A stretch of DNA of 36,670 nt from positions 1 through 36,670 of the forward strand of contig QCSX01000016.1 in NCBI GenBank assembly GCA_003209065.1, written 5' to 3'. The DNA comes from Prochlorococcus sp. AG-670-N10 (lineage in GTDB: Bacteria; Cyanobacteriota; Cyanobacteriia; PCC-6307; Cyanobiaceae). Every line of letters begins with the position of its first letter. The stretch's first letter is position 1. The notes under the pieces are model-generated. The model was not told where the DNA came from. It saw only the letters and a program-made list of their open reading frames with translations, and ran no database searches. Both the position numbers and the translations under genes were made by a program. Positions 1 to 7,017 of this stretch are shown in pieces.

Positions 1-717
1 ATTTAAAGCTATTGCTCCTGATTCAGTATTTGGAGTAACAAATTCACCAGAAAGATTTTGAAGTGCAGCAGCTTTAACATTGCCTTTAATATATGACTGG
101 TTTACATAACCAATTGCTCCTGGAGTGTTTTGAATAACACCTGCAACACCAGAATTTCCTTTTGCTCCAACTCCCGATGGCCATTTAACAGATTTACCAG
201 TACCTAAATTCCAAGTTTTAGAGAAAGCCTCCATAGAATTTGTAAAAGCTTTAGTCGTGCCTGAGCCATCAGAACGATGCGCCCAAGTTAATTTACCTGA
301 CTTACATCCTATTTCCTTCCAATTTTTTATCATTCCCATTGCTACTTGAACAGCCTGCTCTTGAGTTAATTTCAAATCGCAATCATAGTTATATCCAAAC
401 GCAATTGTTCCACCAACCATCGGTATTTGTACGAGTCCTTTTTTAACTTTCTCTATATCAGAATCTTTCATAGGATCATCTGATGCACCAAAATTCACAG
501 TTTCGTCTATGAAAGCTTTTCTTCCAGAACCAGAACCAACAGCTTGATAATTAACTCTTGGCCCACCTGAAGAGGCTAAATCTTTGAACCAACGAGTATA
601 AATTTTGGCAGGAAATGATGCCCCAGCTCCACTCAATCTTTTTGAAGCCATCGCAGATGGAGAAAGTATTAATGAAATTGCAGAAGATAAAATGAGAGTT
701 TTTTTGAAAAGGCCCAT
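1..717 (-). CDS. pstS: Phosphate ABC transporter substrate-binding protein PstS, 3' end cut by window
   Basis: Periplasmic phosphate-binding lipoprotein-type component of the Pst high-affinity phosphate importer. Translation from ATG 717 gives 239 codons before the window edge, against roughly 320 for the family. Residues 1-24 form a signal peptide (MGLFKK, hydrophobic stretch, SAMA cleavage region). Phosphate-site motifs are visible: GAGASFP near residue 31, VGSGSGR near 63 and RSDGSGTT near 144. The rest of the gene lies left of position 1. No convincing Pho box was found in the 98 bases before the potassium channel gene. Family call is firm. Confidence 0.93.
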   Translation of the reverse strand, partial: MGLFKKTLILSSAISLILSPSAMASKRLSGAGASFPAKIYTRWFKDLASSGGPRVNYQAVGSGSGRKAFIDETVNFGASDDPMKDSDIEKVKKGLVQIPMVGGTIAFGYNYDCDLKLTQEQAVQVAMGMIKNWKEIGCKSGKLTWAHRSDGSGTTKAFTNSMEAFSKTWNLGTGKSVKWPSGVGAKGNSGVAGVIQNTPGAIGYVNQSYIKGNVKAAALQNLSGEFVTPNTESGAIALN

Positions 718-815
718 TACTTGATGAGAACTACTTTTGTTAAATATAAGATAATTTACAGACTTAAAGTAATTTAAAAATTGAAAGATAATTACATCAA
801 ATTATTTTGATATAT

Positions 816-1871
816 CTATTTCAAGAGCTCAACTGAAACTACAAGATTTCCTAAAAGTCTATTAAGGGTAGTTAGTTGTTCTTTACTACCAAATGCTATT
901 AATACCTGACCTGGCTGAAGTAAAAAATCACCCCCAGGATTAGTTATTAACTTTTCATCTTCCTTAATAGCTAATATTTTTGCACCACTCTTTTTACCTA
1001 TTCCAAGCTCTAAAAGAGTTATCTTTTCTGCAGTTTCAAAAAGGCTAATATCATTACTTAATTCAAATTCTTCAATTTCACATTCACTTCCTGCCAATAA
1101 ATCTAAGAAGTCAATAGCTATTGGTCTTAAAGCCATTGATGCCATAGCTCTTCCTGCTGCTATGTAAGGACTAACAACAATGCTCGCACCAGCCAATCTC
1201 AATTTATTAGCAGCTTCTTCCGTCCCAGCTCTAGCGATAACTCTTATAGAACTTCTTATCCCTTTAGCACTTAGTACGACATATAAATTTGCAGCATCAT
1301 TAGGCAAGGTCACAACTAAACTTTTGCATTTATCTAATCCAGCTAGTTTTAAAGTCTCATCAAGAGTTGCATCAGCGCAAAGTACTTCTAGACCATTATC
1401 TTCAGCAATCTTTTTTCTATCTTCATCGCTTTCTACAACAATAATAGGAATATTTTGTGTTTTTATTTGATTAGATATTTCCTGACCTACCCTCCCATAT
1501 CCGCACAAAATTACATGATTTTCCATTTTTCTTAGAATTCTTTTAAAACGTAATTCATTTACTCTTTGAAAATAGCCGGATTCAAATAATCTAACAGCTT
1601 TTTGAAAGGTAAATTGAATAAAAATTAATCCACCAACGATTATGAGAACAGTGATAATTCTGCCTTCAGGACTTAAAGTTTGAACTTCTCCAAAACCAAT
1701 AGTGGTTATTGTGATCAGAACCATCCATAAGCAATCACCCCAATCCCAGCCCTCTGTAATTCGATACCCAATAGCACCTAAAAAAAACAGAAAGAATAAA
1801 GAATAAATAAGGCCAAACCAAGGCCTTAAGTAGTCTTTAATAAAATAGAACTCAAATAATCTAAGCTTCAT
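816..1871 (-). CDS. Two-TM potassium channel with RCK/TrkA domains
   Basis: 351-residue MthK-like channel subunit expected in the plasma or thylakoid membrane. TM1 is about residues 20-37, the selectivity filter TTIGFGE is at 56-62 (a TVGYG variant), and TM2 is about 71-90. An RCK_N (TrkA_N) nucleotide-binding domain follows, with the Rossmann motif GYGRVG at 124-129 and an acidic residue after the second strand (VVESDED). The C-terminal third resembles TrkA_C. It is transcribed in the same direction as pstS, 98 bases upstream of it. Ligand and physiological role are inferred from the family only; thylakoid K+ channels of this type (SynK-like) are known in cyanobacteria. Confidence 0.88.
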   Translation of the reverse strand: MKLRLFEFYFIKDYLRPWFGLIYSLFFLFFLGAIGYRITEGWDWGDCLWMVLITITTIGFGEVQTLSPEGRIITVLIIVGGLIFIQFTFQKAVRLFESGYFQRVNELRFKRILRKMENHVILCGYGRVGQEISNQIKTQNIPIIVVESDEDRKKIAEDNGLEVLCADATLDETLKLAGLDKCKSLVVTLPNDAANLYVVLSAKGIRSSIRVIARAGTEEAANKLRLAGASIVVSPYIAAGRAMASMALRPIAIDFLDLLAGSECEIEEFELSNDISLFETAEKITLLELGIGKKSGAKILAIKEDEKLITNPGGDFLLQPGQVLIAFGSKEQLTTLNRLLGNLVVSVELLK

Positions 1872-2051
1872 ATCTCTTATTATCGTTAACTATTCAAAAA
1901 TTTCATAATATTTTTCTATTATGTAGCTAAAAGAATTTATTAATTTAGTGAAATACATATTTAGTCGAATATTAATATTTATTTTTGTCGCTTTATGCAT
2001 TAAACAAATGCTTTCTGTTTCAGGTGTAATTTAAATCTCTCAAAACAATTT

Positions 2052-2183
2052 TTATTGTTTTACTTTTACTGACTCAATTAAAAAATCAGAAGCTGATCTC
2101 AACCAATCGGCTACAGTCAAACGTAGATCAGGTTGTGAATATACTAATGCGAAAATAATCGCAACTAAAATTATTTTCACCAT
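2052..2183 (-). CDS. 43-aa small protein with N-terminal membrane segment
   Basis: The ORF from ATG 2183 encodes a basic start (MVK), a hydrophobic run of about 14 residues (IILVAIIFALVYS), then an amphipathic tail containing TVADWLRSASDFLIESV. This is the layout of a one-pass membrane micro-protein or signal-anchored peptide. No clear Shine-Dalgarno is visible, which is common in this lineage. It stands alone between the channel gene and a DUF1499 gene on the same strand. Function unknown; coding status rests on composition and TM pattern. Confidence 0.5.
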   Translation of the reverse strand: MVKIILVAIIFALVYSQPDLRLTVADWLRSASDFLIESVKVKQ

Positions 2184-2267
2184 GGATGTTCAAATATTCT
2201 TTCGAATTAAAGCACATCTATAAAGTAAAAAGAACCTTAACTAAATAAAATCAGACTAATTACCTAA

Positions 2268-2621
2268 TTAAATTTTCTCTAATTGATTAAATAAATATTC
2301 TACTCTTCTTAAATTAACACCTAAGTCTGATTGGCCTAATCTTGCCGCTGATCTTATTTGGATTATCCCTTTGGACCTATCAACATAACTTCTTGCATCA
2401 AGTTTTAAAATCTCAAGATCATCTGGAAATCTAAAAATTGCACTTCTGCAAACACCTCTCCAATAATTTTTACCACTTTCAAGGACTTCAGTTCTAGGTA
2501 AACCTTCAGCTAAAGAAACGAGTTGAATAAATTTTTGATCAACATTTATTAGTTTCTTTTCCACTAAAACACTATTTAAGGGATTTGTTACTGGAGCGAG
2601 GCCTTGAGCTGTAAAAGTCAT
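2268..2621 (-). CDS. DUF1499 family protein
   Basis: 117-residue protein matching the DUF1499 pattern: a central CRSAIFRFPDDLEI region followed by the characteristic end IQIRSAARLGQSDLGVNLRR, where most family members have RSASRxGxxDxGVNRxRV. No membrane segment or signal peptide is seen. DUF1499 proteins have no agreed biochemical function; plant and cyanobacterial members are often thylakoid-associated. Transcribed on the same strand as its neighbours, with no overlap. Confidence 0.75.
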   Translation of the reverse strand: MTFTAQGLAPVTNPLNSVLVEKKLINVDQKFIQLVSLAEGLPRTEVLESGKNYWRGVCRSAIFRFPDDLEILKLDARSYVDRSKGIIQIRSAARLGQSDLGVNLRRVEYLFNQLEKI

Positions 2622-2738
2622 CTTATTAAAAACTATCTCAATGTTCTAACTGATTTTTTATACAAAGTGAGAGCAAAAAGAAAACTAATTTTCCTAAACC
2701 AATTGATCTCTGTGAAACAAATTATTATTTAAAATTTC

Positions 2739-2876
2739 TTAAAACTTTAGGTTTTTTATAATCTTTTTTGACAAGGAGGGTTGTCTACTCTGATTAGTTT
2801 TCAATTTTCTTATCCAAAACATTACTCCAATTAACAAAAAAAGTTCAATTATTATTCCTAAACCAACTGCATTCAT
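2739..2876 (-). CDS. 45-aa single-pass membrane micro-protein
   Basis: ATG 2876 is preceded by AAAGGAGA 8 bases upstream, a good Shine-Dalgarno by the standard of this genome, and the stop codon of the upstream 29-aa ORF lies only 2 bases before the start. Residues 5-22 form one TM segment (GLGIIIELFLLIGVMFWI), followed by a basic cytoplasmic-type tail (RKLKTNQ...KKIIKN). Last gene of a three-gene minus-strand cassette (2739-3355). Function unknown. Confidence 0.65.
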   Translation of the reverse strand: MNAVGLGIIIELFLLIGVMFWIRKLKTNQSRQPSLSKKIIKNLKF

Positions 2877-2878
2877 TA

Positions 2879-2968
2879 TTATTTTTTCTCCTTTTTCTTT
2901 TTAGATCCCTCAATATAAGGAACAAGAATATTTAATAACCACTTTTTAAAAGAATTAATTAGATTCAT
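2879..2968 (-). CDS. 29-aa basic amphipathic peptide
   Basis: ATG 2968 opens a 29-codon frame encoding MNLINSFKKWLLNILVPY followed by a lysine-rich tail (GSKKKKEKK). It sits 3 bases after the 127-aa gene and 2 bases before the 45-aa gene, so translational coupling is plausible. AGGT lies upstream inside the previous stop region as a possible ribosome site. A short hydrophobic helix with a poly-lysine tail suggests membrane association. Function unknown; coding status is supported mainly by the tight packing. Confidence 0.5.
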   Translation of the reverse strand: MNLINSFKKWLLNILVPYIEGSKKKKEKK

Positions 2969-2971
2969 TAT

Positions 2972-3355
2972 TTACTTACCTTTCTTCCACAAGCTTCTTC
3001 CTTTAATTAGATCTTCAATGTTAGGCCAGGCTGCTATTAATTCCTTAAGGGCTTTTCTATTTGGGGTATAGAAAATACATGAGAATGCACTAATTAAATA
3101 AATAATGAACCAGACTTTGTTTTCTGTATAAGCTAAAAAGAATGAAAAGATAAAACTTCCAATAAAGAAAAAGAAAAATATCCTATTAACTATTTCAAGA
3201 GGAGTTCTTTTAAGTCTGTAAAATATTTTGTTTTTATTATTGATATCAGAATTAGATTCAAACTTATTTTCATATGAATTAATTATTTCCTCCTCAAGAA
3301 TCTTCTCATAATCTAGATTTCCAGTTGGATTAGAATTATTTGACTTACTACTCAT
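2972..3355 (-). CDS. 127-aa membrane protein, unknown function
   Basis: The first 50 residues are polar, acidic and asparagine-rich (probably disordered). Two TM segments follow, about residues 59-76 (IFFFFFIGSFIFSFFLAY) and 80-95 (VWFIIYLISAFSCIFY). The C-terminus is conserved-looking: NRKALKELIAAWPNIEDLIKG ends in SLWKKGK. First gene of a three-gene cassette with two micro-proteins directly behind it. I do not recognise a characterised family. Confidence 0.7.
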   Translation of the reverse strand: MSSKSNNSNPTGNLDYEKILEEEIINSYENKFESNSDINNKNKIFYRLKRTPLEIVNRIFFFFFIGSFIFSFFLAYTENKVWFIIYLISAFSCIFYTPNRKALKELIAAWPNIEDLIKGRSLWKKGK

Positions 3356-3639
3356 GAACTTTTTATCAACTATATAAATTCACTAAATATTATAAATCTT
3401 TATAAGGAAAAAATTAAGTTAAAATTTTACATGCTTCAAATCAGACAAAAATATCATGTTTTTGAAAATAATTAAAAAAGGGTTTTGTTTATAAATAAAA
3501 CATTACTTAAAATATTCTTTTTGATTTTTTCAATTCTTAGGATCATGGATAAGACTGGATTTTTTTAGATTTTTAGCAATCAAATAATTGAAACGCAATA
3601 CTGTATTATCAAGCTTAAATATTAAAAATTTTAAATTAC

Positions 3640-3951
3640 ATGCAAAGGTATTTAATTTCTTATGAATTTGCTGACGGTGAAGATCAAGAAGAAGGAGGAG
3701 AAATGCTTATTAATTGGTATGAATCGGGAGGACCTCAAAATAGACCTGAGAACTATGAAGTTCATTCATGGATTTTTATGATCCAAAATGGCATTGGTCA
3801 TTCCGTTGTTAGTGCAGATTCTTTAGAAACAATTTGGAAACAATGGCACCCATGGAGAAGGCTTATGGATATTAATATTCAACCTTGTTTAGATCTTGAT
3901 GAAACTGTGTCTTTATTTAAGAAGGAAAAAATGAATACTCGCATTGATTAA
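3640..3951 (+). CDS. DUF3303-like small protein
   Basis: 103-residue soluble protein. It follows the DUF3303 layout: N-terminal strand RYLISYEF, a central WYESGGP segment where the family has a helix ending in GGPP, HSWIFMIQNGIGHSVVSAD as the central strands, and WHPWRRLMDINIQPCLDLDE near the end, resembling the family's W..L.DfeV.Pvld.ee. This resembles a ferredoxin-like fold. Function unknown. A clear hairpin terminator follows the stop. The DUF assignment is by eye and could be wrong in detail. Confidence 0.6.
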   Translation: MQRYLISYEFADGEDQEEGGEMLINWYESGGPQNRPENYEVHSWIFMIQNGIGHSVVSADSLETIWKQWHPWRRLMDINIQPCLDLDETVSLFKKEKMNTRID

Positions 3952-3957
3952 AAAAGC

Positions 3958-3986
3958 ATTTAGAAGTTTTTTCTAAATTTTCTTTT
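3958..3986 (+). terminator. Intrinsic terminator after the DUF3303-like gene
   Basis: Perfect 8-bp inverted repeat ATTTAGAA (3958-3965) and TTCTAAAT (3971-3978) with a 5-base loop, followed by TTTTCTTTT. It starts 7 bases after the stop at 3951. AT-rich stem, so it may be weak, but spacing and T tract fit. Confidence 0.6.
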
Positions 3987-4047
3987 AGTAGCCATCAATA
4001 CGTCAGACATATCTAACTACGTTAAAAAAGGTTAGAAAAAATTTTCC

Positions 4048-4242
4048 ATGATGTTTGATTCCTATCACATTTATTTTAAAGGAGAAATTCTTTTTAAAAA
4101 CCTTAGTAAGGATGAGTTTGAATTCGTTTGGGGCAAACTCTATACCTCCTATATTAATGCCTTAAATGAGGAACTTACATTTGAGATAATTAGTGAAAAG
4201 AGTGTCAAAGAGTCAGCTTATAATCTAGAACCATCTTATTGA
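4048..4242 (+). CDS. 64-aa hypothetical protein
   Basis: Starts MMFDSYHIYFKGEILFKNLSK; either of two adjacent ATGs (4048 or 4051) may be used, and no Shine-Dalgarno separates them. The protein is acidic with aromatic-rich strands (FEFVWGKLYTSY) and no TM segment. It stands alone between the terminator at 3986 and a convergent gene at 4257-4499. I do not recognise the family. Confidence 0.5.
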   Translation: MMFDSYHIYFKGEILFKNLSKDEFEFVWGKLYTSYINALNEELTFEIISEKSVKESAYNLEPSY

Positions 4243-4256
4243 TTTGATTAATTGCT

Positions 4257-4499
4257 TCAGGAATAAAAGATAAAAAGTTTTTTATCCTCAATTTCACAAT
4301 ATTCTTTTTCTTCCTTACTGATATCAAGGCTTAAATTTTTTGCCTCTTTCCCAACATTTAAACTATAAGTTTTAAGAATCTCATTTCCCTTAAAGAGAGC
4401 AGCAATACCAACATCCGTTATATACCAAACAAAATGAAGAGTCTCACCTATTGGTTCCTCTTTTAAAGAGTCAAGTAGAAAACCATGGGTAGAGTTCAT
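4257..4499 (-). CDS. 80-aa hypothetical protein
   Basis: Soluble, slightly acidic protein with a beta-rich centre (ETLHFVWYITDVGIAALFKG) and a charged C-terminus. It lies 14 bases downstream of the 97-aa membrane gene on the same strand, so the two are probably co-transcribed. No known domain recognised. Confidence 0.55.
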   Translation of the reverse strand: MNSTHGFLLDSLKEEPIGETLHFVWYITDVGIAALFKGNEILKTYSLNVGKEAKNLSLDISKEEKEYCEIEDKKLFIFYS

Positions 4500-4513
4500 T
4501 TATTTAAATTGAT

Positions 4514-4807
4514 TTAATTGCCACCGTTGCAGTATCTAACTGCCTCTGCATTAGTACTACCATTTTCTACAATTTCAGTTACACAATTATTAAATACTTT
4601 AGATTCCTTTTTTATAGAGCAAAATCCAAAAGCAATTGCCGCTAAAGCTACTGCAGATAAGAAACTAGAACCAAGTTGAATAAAACCATAAGCAAACATG
4701 ATTTTTTTCTTTCCACCGCATTTCTTAGAATCTGTTTTTTCTTCTATCATTTTTAATTTTTGAATATGATTTAATCTATTCGATTGATTTTGAATGTGAA
4801 AAATCAA
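4514..4807 (-). CDS. Small membrane protein with conserved Cys residues
   Basis: The open frame starts at ATG 4807 (97 aa), but the internal ATG at 4750 (residue 20, MIEEKTDSKKCGGKKK) may be the true start because the first 19 residues are low-complexity and neither has a Shine-Dalgarno. One long hydrophobic segment spans about residues 38-63 (FAYGFIQLGSS...AAIAFGFC). A small Cys-containing tail follows (NNCVTEIVENGSTNAEAVRYC). The two tail cysteines could form a disulfide outside the membrane. Function unknown. Confidence 0.6.
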   Translation of the reverse strand: MIFHIQNQSNRLNHIQKLKMIEEKTDSKKCGGKKKIMFAYGFIQLGSSFLSAVALAAIAFGFCSIKKESKVFNNCVTEIVENGSTNAEAVRYCNGGN

Positions 4808-5283
4808 ACCAGAGAGAAAACCGAATTAGCATAAATTTTTTTTTAAACTTTTAATGAGTATTTTTAAAAAAATAAAATTTGTAAAATTTACCTTTAATAA
4901 AATTTTCATTTTGAAACATGTTGCAAATAAAAAAAATATTTGATTTACGACAAATAAATGTTATTTATAAAAATATCTTTTTTATAAAAAAGGAATGATC
5001 CCATTGTTGTTTCAGTAAGTTTTATTGATTATTAAACTACATTTAATAATTTATTAAAGAAGTATTAATACTCAGAAAATAAGCCGAAAAACCCTGTTTT
5101 TATCTTGATCCCCATGAGTTATCCACTTTTTAACCATTTTTCAACAGGTTTTTCCACAAGTTGTAGATTTAATTCACTTTTCTATGTGCGAAATAAAATA
5201 TAAGGTTTTTTTGTAAAAAATGTCACGCGGAATTTTTTTGGGAACGATAAGATCATATTCGGTTTAATAGATTTTCAAATTCA
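4808..5283. other. 476-base AT-rich gap without recognisable gene
   Basis: No convincing ORF on either strand; only AT-driven fragments such as a 22-codon minus-strand frame near 4850-4920. Its one notable content is the DnaA-box-like cluster at 5119-5158. The stretch just before 5284 presumably carries the promoter of the 46-aa gene, but I could not fix its elements. Confidence 0.5.
5119..5158 (+). promoter_or_regulatory. Cluster of three DnaA-box-like nonamers
   Basis: In the same orientation within 40 bp: TTATCCACT (5119-5127, one mismatch to TTATCCACA), TTTTCAACA (5138-5146, one mismatch to TTTTCCACA) and TTTTCCACA (5150-5158, exact match to the form reported as consensus in cyanobacteria). 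It lies in an unusually long AT-rich gap. dnaA and dnaN are not nearby. It may be a secondary DnaA-binding site; binding is inferred. Confidence 0.4.
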
Positions 5284-5424
5284 ATGACTGAAAAAATAAT
5301 TAAAAAACAATCATCTGAGATGCAAAAAAATTTTAAAAAATCAAATCTTGATATTCTTACTGAAGAAAATGATCGCCTATTAAAAAGTCTTAAAAGGCCA
5401 AGCGGTTCTTATAGAGCTGCTTAA
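5284..5424 (+). CDS. 46-aa charged helical peptide, paralogue of 10381-10539
   Basis: ATG 5284 opens a lysine/glutamate-rich frame with no TM segment. The C-terminal half, LDILTEENDRLLKSLKRPSG, has heptad-like leucines and resembles ALENLKTENERIVNSLKKSG of the gene at 10381, including the shared pattern L..L..EN.R...SLK.(S)G. Probably a short coiled coil. Function unknown. Confidence 0.55.
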   Translation: MTEKIIKKQSSEMQKNFKKSNLDILTEENDRLLKSLKRPSGSYRAA

Positions 5425-5740
5425 TAATCTTATTATTTTTAAACTTACGATATCCCATTAATGATCTTTTATTAAATAAAGTCCAAAAATCACTTTACGC
5501 AAATTCAAACTAAATTAAATTTATCTTTAAGGATATCTAAGTAACTTGAAAATTGAGAATATAAATTTTTTGTTAAATCCAAAAATATCTAGGTTTAATA
5601 GTAACGGTAGTAATTAATAGTAGTTATATTAAATAGATCTCATGTTGAGATTAAATATATATTCATTTTGATTTTTCTAGAAAATACTTAATATTTTCTA
5701 TCCAATCAATCCCTAATGTAGTCAATCCACTTTTGAACCC
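5425..5740. other. 316-base gap with a short palindrome
   Basis: No supported gene. It contains a perfect 9-bp inverted repeat (5678-5700) and a weaker one, ATCTCATGTTGAGAT, around 5636-5650. The region probably holds the promoter of the zinc-finger-like gene at 5741. Confidence 0.4.
5678..5700. repeat. Perfect 9-bp inverted repeat, 5-base spacer
   Basis: TAGAAAATA, CTTAA, TATTTTCTA. Ends 40 bases before the start at 5741, a position suited to an operator or a leader hairpin. AT-rich, so chance is possible. Confidence 0.35.
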
Positions 5741-5992
5741 ATGACCATAAAAGAATTAAAAGTAAATTACAAAAAGCTTTTAAATAAAGCAGATAAAGCC
5801 AATGGCCGCAAAGAAACTGTTTCCTTTTTGAATAGAGCTGCTAAACTCAACACCAAGATATATTCTAAAACCAAGACTAATTGCATCAAATGCAATGGTG
5901 TGGGTTACTTAAGAATCTCATTAGACGAAGCCAGAACTTGTCTTTGCTGTTACGGAAAAGGTTTTTTGATGGAAGAGATCCAAAGATTTTAA
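5741..5992 (+). CDS. 83-aa protein with a DnaJ-type CxxCxGxG zinc motif pair
   Basis: The first 45 residues are basic and helical (KELKVNYKKLLNKADKANGR). The C-terminal half has CIKCNGVGY (residues 48-56) and CLCCYGKGF (67-75), matching two CxxCxGxG repeats of the DnaJ cysteine-rich domain, enough to bind one zinc. There is no J domain, so it is not a DnaJ. Similar stand-alone CxxCxGxG proteins act in protein folding or photosystem assembly (BSD2-like), but nothing here proves that role. It is followed 22 bases on by a 51-aa gene on the same strand. Confidence 0.7.
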   Translation: MTIKELKVNYKKLLNKADKANGRKETVSFLNRAAKLNTKIYSKTKTNCIKCNGVGYLRISLDEARTCLCCYGKGFLMEEIQRF

Positions 5993-6014
5993 CTCTTTAA
6001 ATATTTAATTTGAA

Positions 6015-6170
6015 ATGAAAGATCTCATTCAAGCTCATAAAAAGTTAATAAGTACGGTTAAAGAGCAGATGGGTTTTTCAGATTATGGAATGTATTGGTT
6101 AGCTTTTATTGAAGGTGGATTAACCATATGGTTGTTAGAAAGGATATTCTTTCACTGGTTAAAGTTTTAA
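6015..6170 (+). CDS. 51-aa protein with one C-terminal TM segment
   Basis: ATG 6015 starts an N-terminal amphipathic helix (MKDLIQAHKKLISTVKEQMG), followed by DYGMYWLAFIEGGLTIWLLE, an aromatic-rich TM helix, and a short tail HWLKF. It lies 22 bases after the zinc-motif gene on the same strand. No Shine-Dalgarno. Function unknown. Confidence 0.55.
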   Translation: MKDLIQAHKKLISTVKEQMGFSDYGMYWLAFIEGGLTIWLLERIFFHWLKF

Positions 6171-6269
6171 AGAAAAATTTTTATCATTTGAAAAATAAAT
6201 TCTAATTTCTTTTAGTTTGAGAATATCTTTTCCAAGTAAATAGTTGTAGGATGATAAAAAACTAATCAT

Positions 6270-6497
6270 ATGCAATTATTAGGTTTAATTTTACTCGCTG
6301 CTAGTAGCTGGTATCTCTGGAAATTAACTTCAAAATTTCTTGATGAGCCAACAAAAAAAGAGCTTTCGAATAGTTTTAATGGGCTAAAAAACAAATTGAA
6401 AGAAAGTAAAGAAAGTCTTTCAAAAGCAAAAATAAGTGAAGCTTGGGACAAGTATAAAGAGGAAGGTGGCGCTCTTTCTAATAAAGATAAAAAATAG
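6270..6497 (+). CDS. 75-aa membrane-anchored coiled-coil protein
   Basis: A hydrophobic N-terminus (residues 2-18, QLLGLILLAASSWYLWK) acts as anchor or uncleaved signal. The rest is lysine/glutamate/serine-rich and helical (KNKLKESKESLSKAKISEAW), ending in a charged tail. Its TAG stop shares its G with the GTG start of the next gene, so it heads a four-gene small-protein cassette (6270-6946). Function unknown. Confidence 0.65.
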   Translation: MQLLGLILLAASSWYLWKLTSKFLDEPTKKELSNSFNGLKNKLKESKESLSKAKISEAWDKYKEEGGALSNKDKK

Positions 6498-6751
6498 TGG
6501 AATTTTTTAGTATCACAAGTTTTACTAAAGAAATATCTCGTATTGACCTAGTTGGTATTTTGGTTGGACATTTGGTATTTGCTATAGCTTTAACGCAAAT
6601 TTTGGACTGGACATGGCTTAAGAATTTAATGAGTGAGGAGGATAAACTAAAAATGCTCAATAGTTACACATGGAAAGACTTATTAGTTGACGGGGCAATC
6701 GTTGCTGTAGTTATTGGAATTATTTTTCTCATCATAAGTATATTTCTATAA
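6497..6751 (+). CDS. 84-aa two-TM membrane protein
   Basis: GTG start at 6497 overlaps the stop of the preceding gene by one base, indicating coupled translation. Two TM segments: about residues 17-35 (VGILVGHLVFAIALTQIL) and 66-84 (GAIVAVVIGIIFLIISIFL) around a charged loop (SEEDKLKMLNSYTWKDLL). The next gene begins at the very next base. I do not recognise the family. Confidence 0.65.
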   Translation: MEFFSITSFTKEISRIDLVGILVGHLVFAIALTQILDWTWLKNLMSEEDKLKMLNSYTWKDLLVDGAIVAVVIGIIFLIISIFL

Positions 6752-6841
6752 ATGAACATCACATATATACTTTTGATATTTTTATTAGCCTCATTACTAA
6801 TTTTTTCGCAAATAGTTAAGTCTTCAGAAAAATCCCCATAA
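6752..6841 (+). CDS. 29-aa single-TM micro-protein
   Basis: ATG 6752 is directly adjacent to the stop ending at 6751. Residues 4-20 are hydrophobic (TYILLIFLLASLLIFSQ), followed by a short polar tail (IVKSSEKSP). Membership of a zero-gap cassette supports that it is translated. Function unknown. Confidence 0.5.
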   Translation: MNITYILLIFLLASLLIFSQIVKSSEKSP

Positions 6842-6844
6842 TAA

Positions 6845-6946
6845 ATGTCAGAAATTACTAGCAACTCATCGTCAGGTTGGTATTTAATAGCAATTGTAAG
6901 TACAATTTCTTTTTTAGCTTTGATATATTTTGGGAAAACAAAATAA
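6845..6946 (+). CDS. 33-aa single-TM micro-protein
   Basis: ATG 6845 lies 3 bases after the preceding stop. A polar N-terminus (MSEITSNSSSG) leads into one TM helix (WYLIAIVSTISFLALIYF) and a basic tail (GKTK), opposite in layout to the previous peptide. It has the size and look of a photosystem or cytochrome b6f small subunit, but I cannot match it to a known one. Last gene of the cassette. Confidence 0.5.
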   Translation: MSEITSNSSSGWYLIAIVSTISFLALIYFGKTK

Positions 6947-7017
6947 ACAGCATTAATTAATTTTTTAATTATGTCATAAATAAAATTTGTTAATTGACTT
7001 CTGATTAAAAATTACAA

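Noticed and set aside
738..769. Possible Pho box upstream of pstS
   Set aside because: TTTAA-like repeats are present but spacing and bases do not match the three 8-bp repeats with 11-bp period; the region is simply AT-rich.
5690..5750. Minus-strand Trp-rich micro-frame (LWSWVQKWIDYIRD)
   Set aside because: No start codon in that frame and it overlaps the start of the plus-strand gene at 5741.
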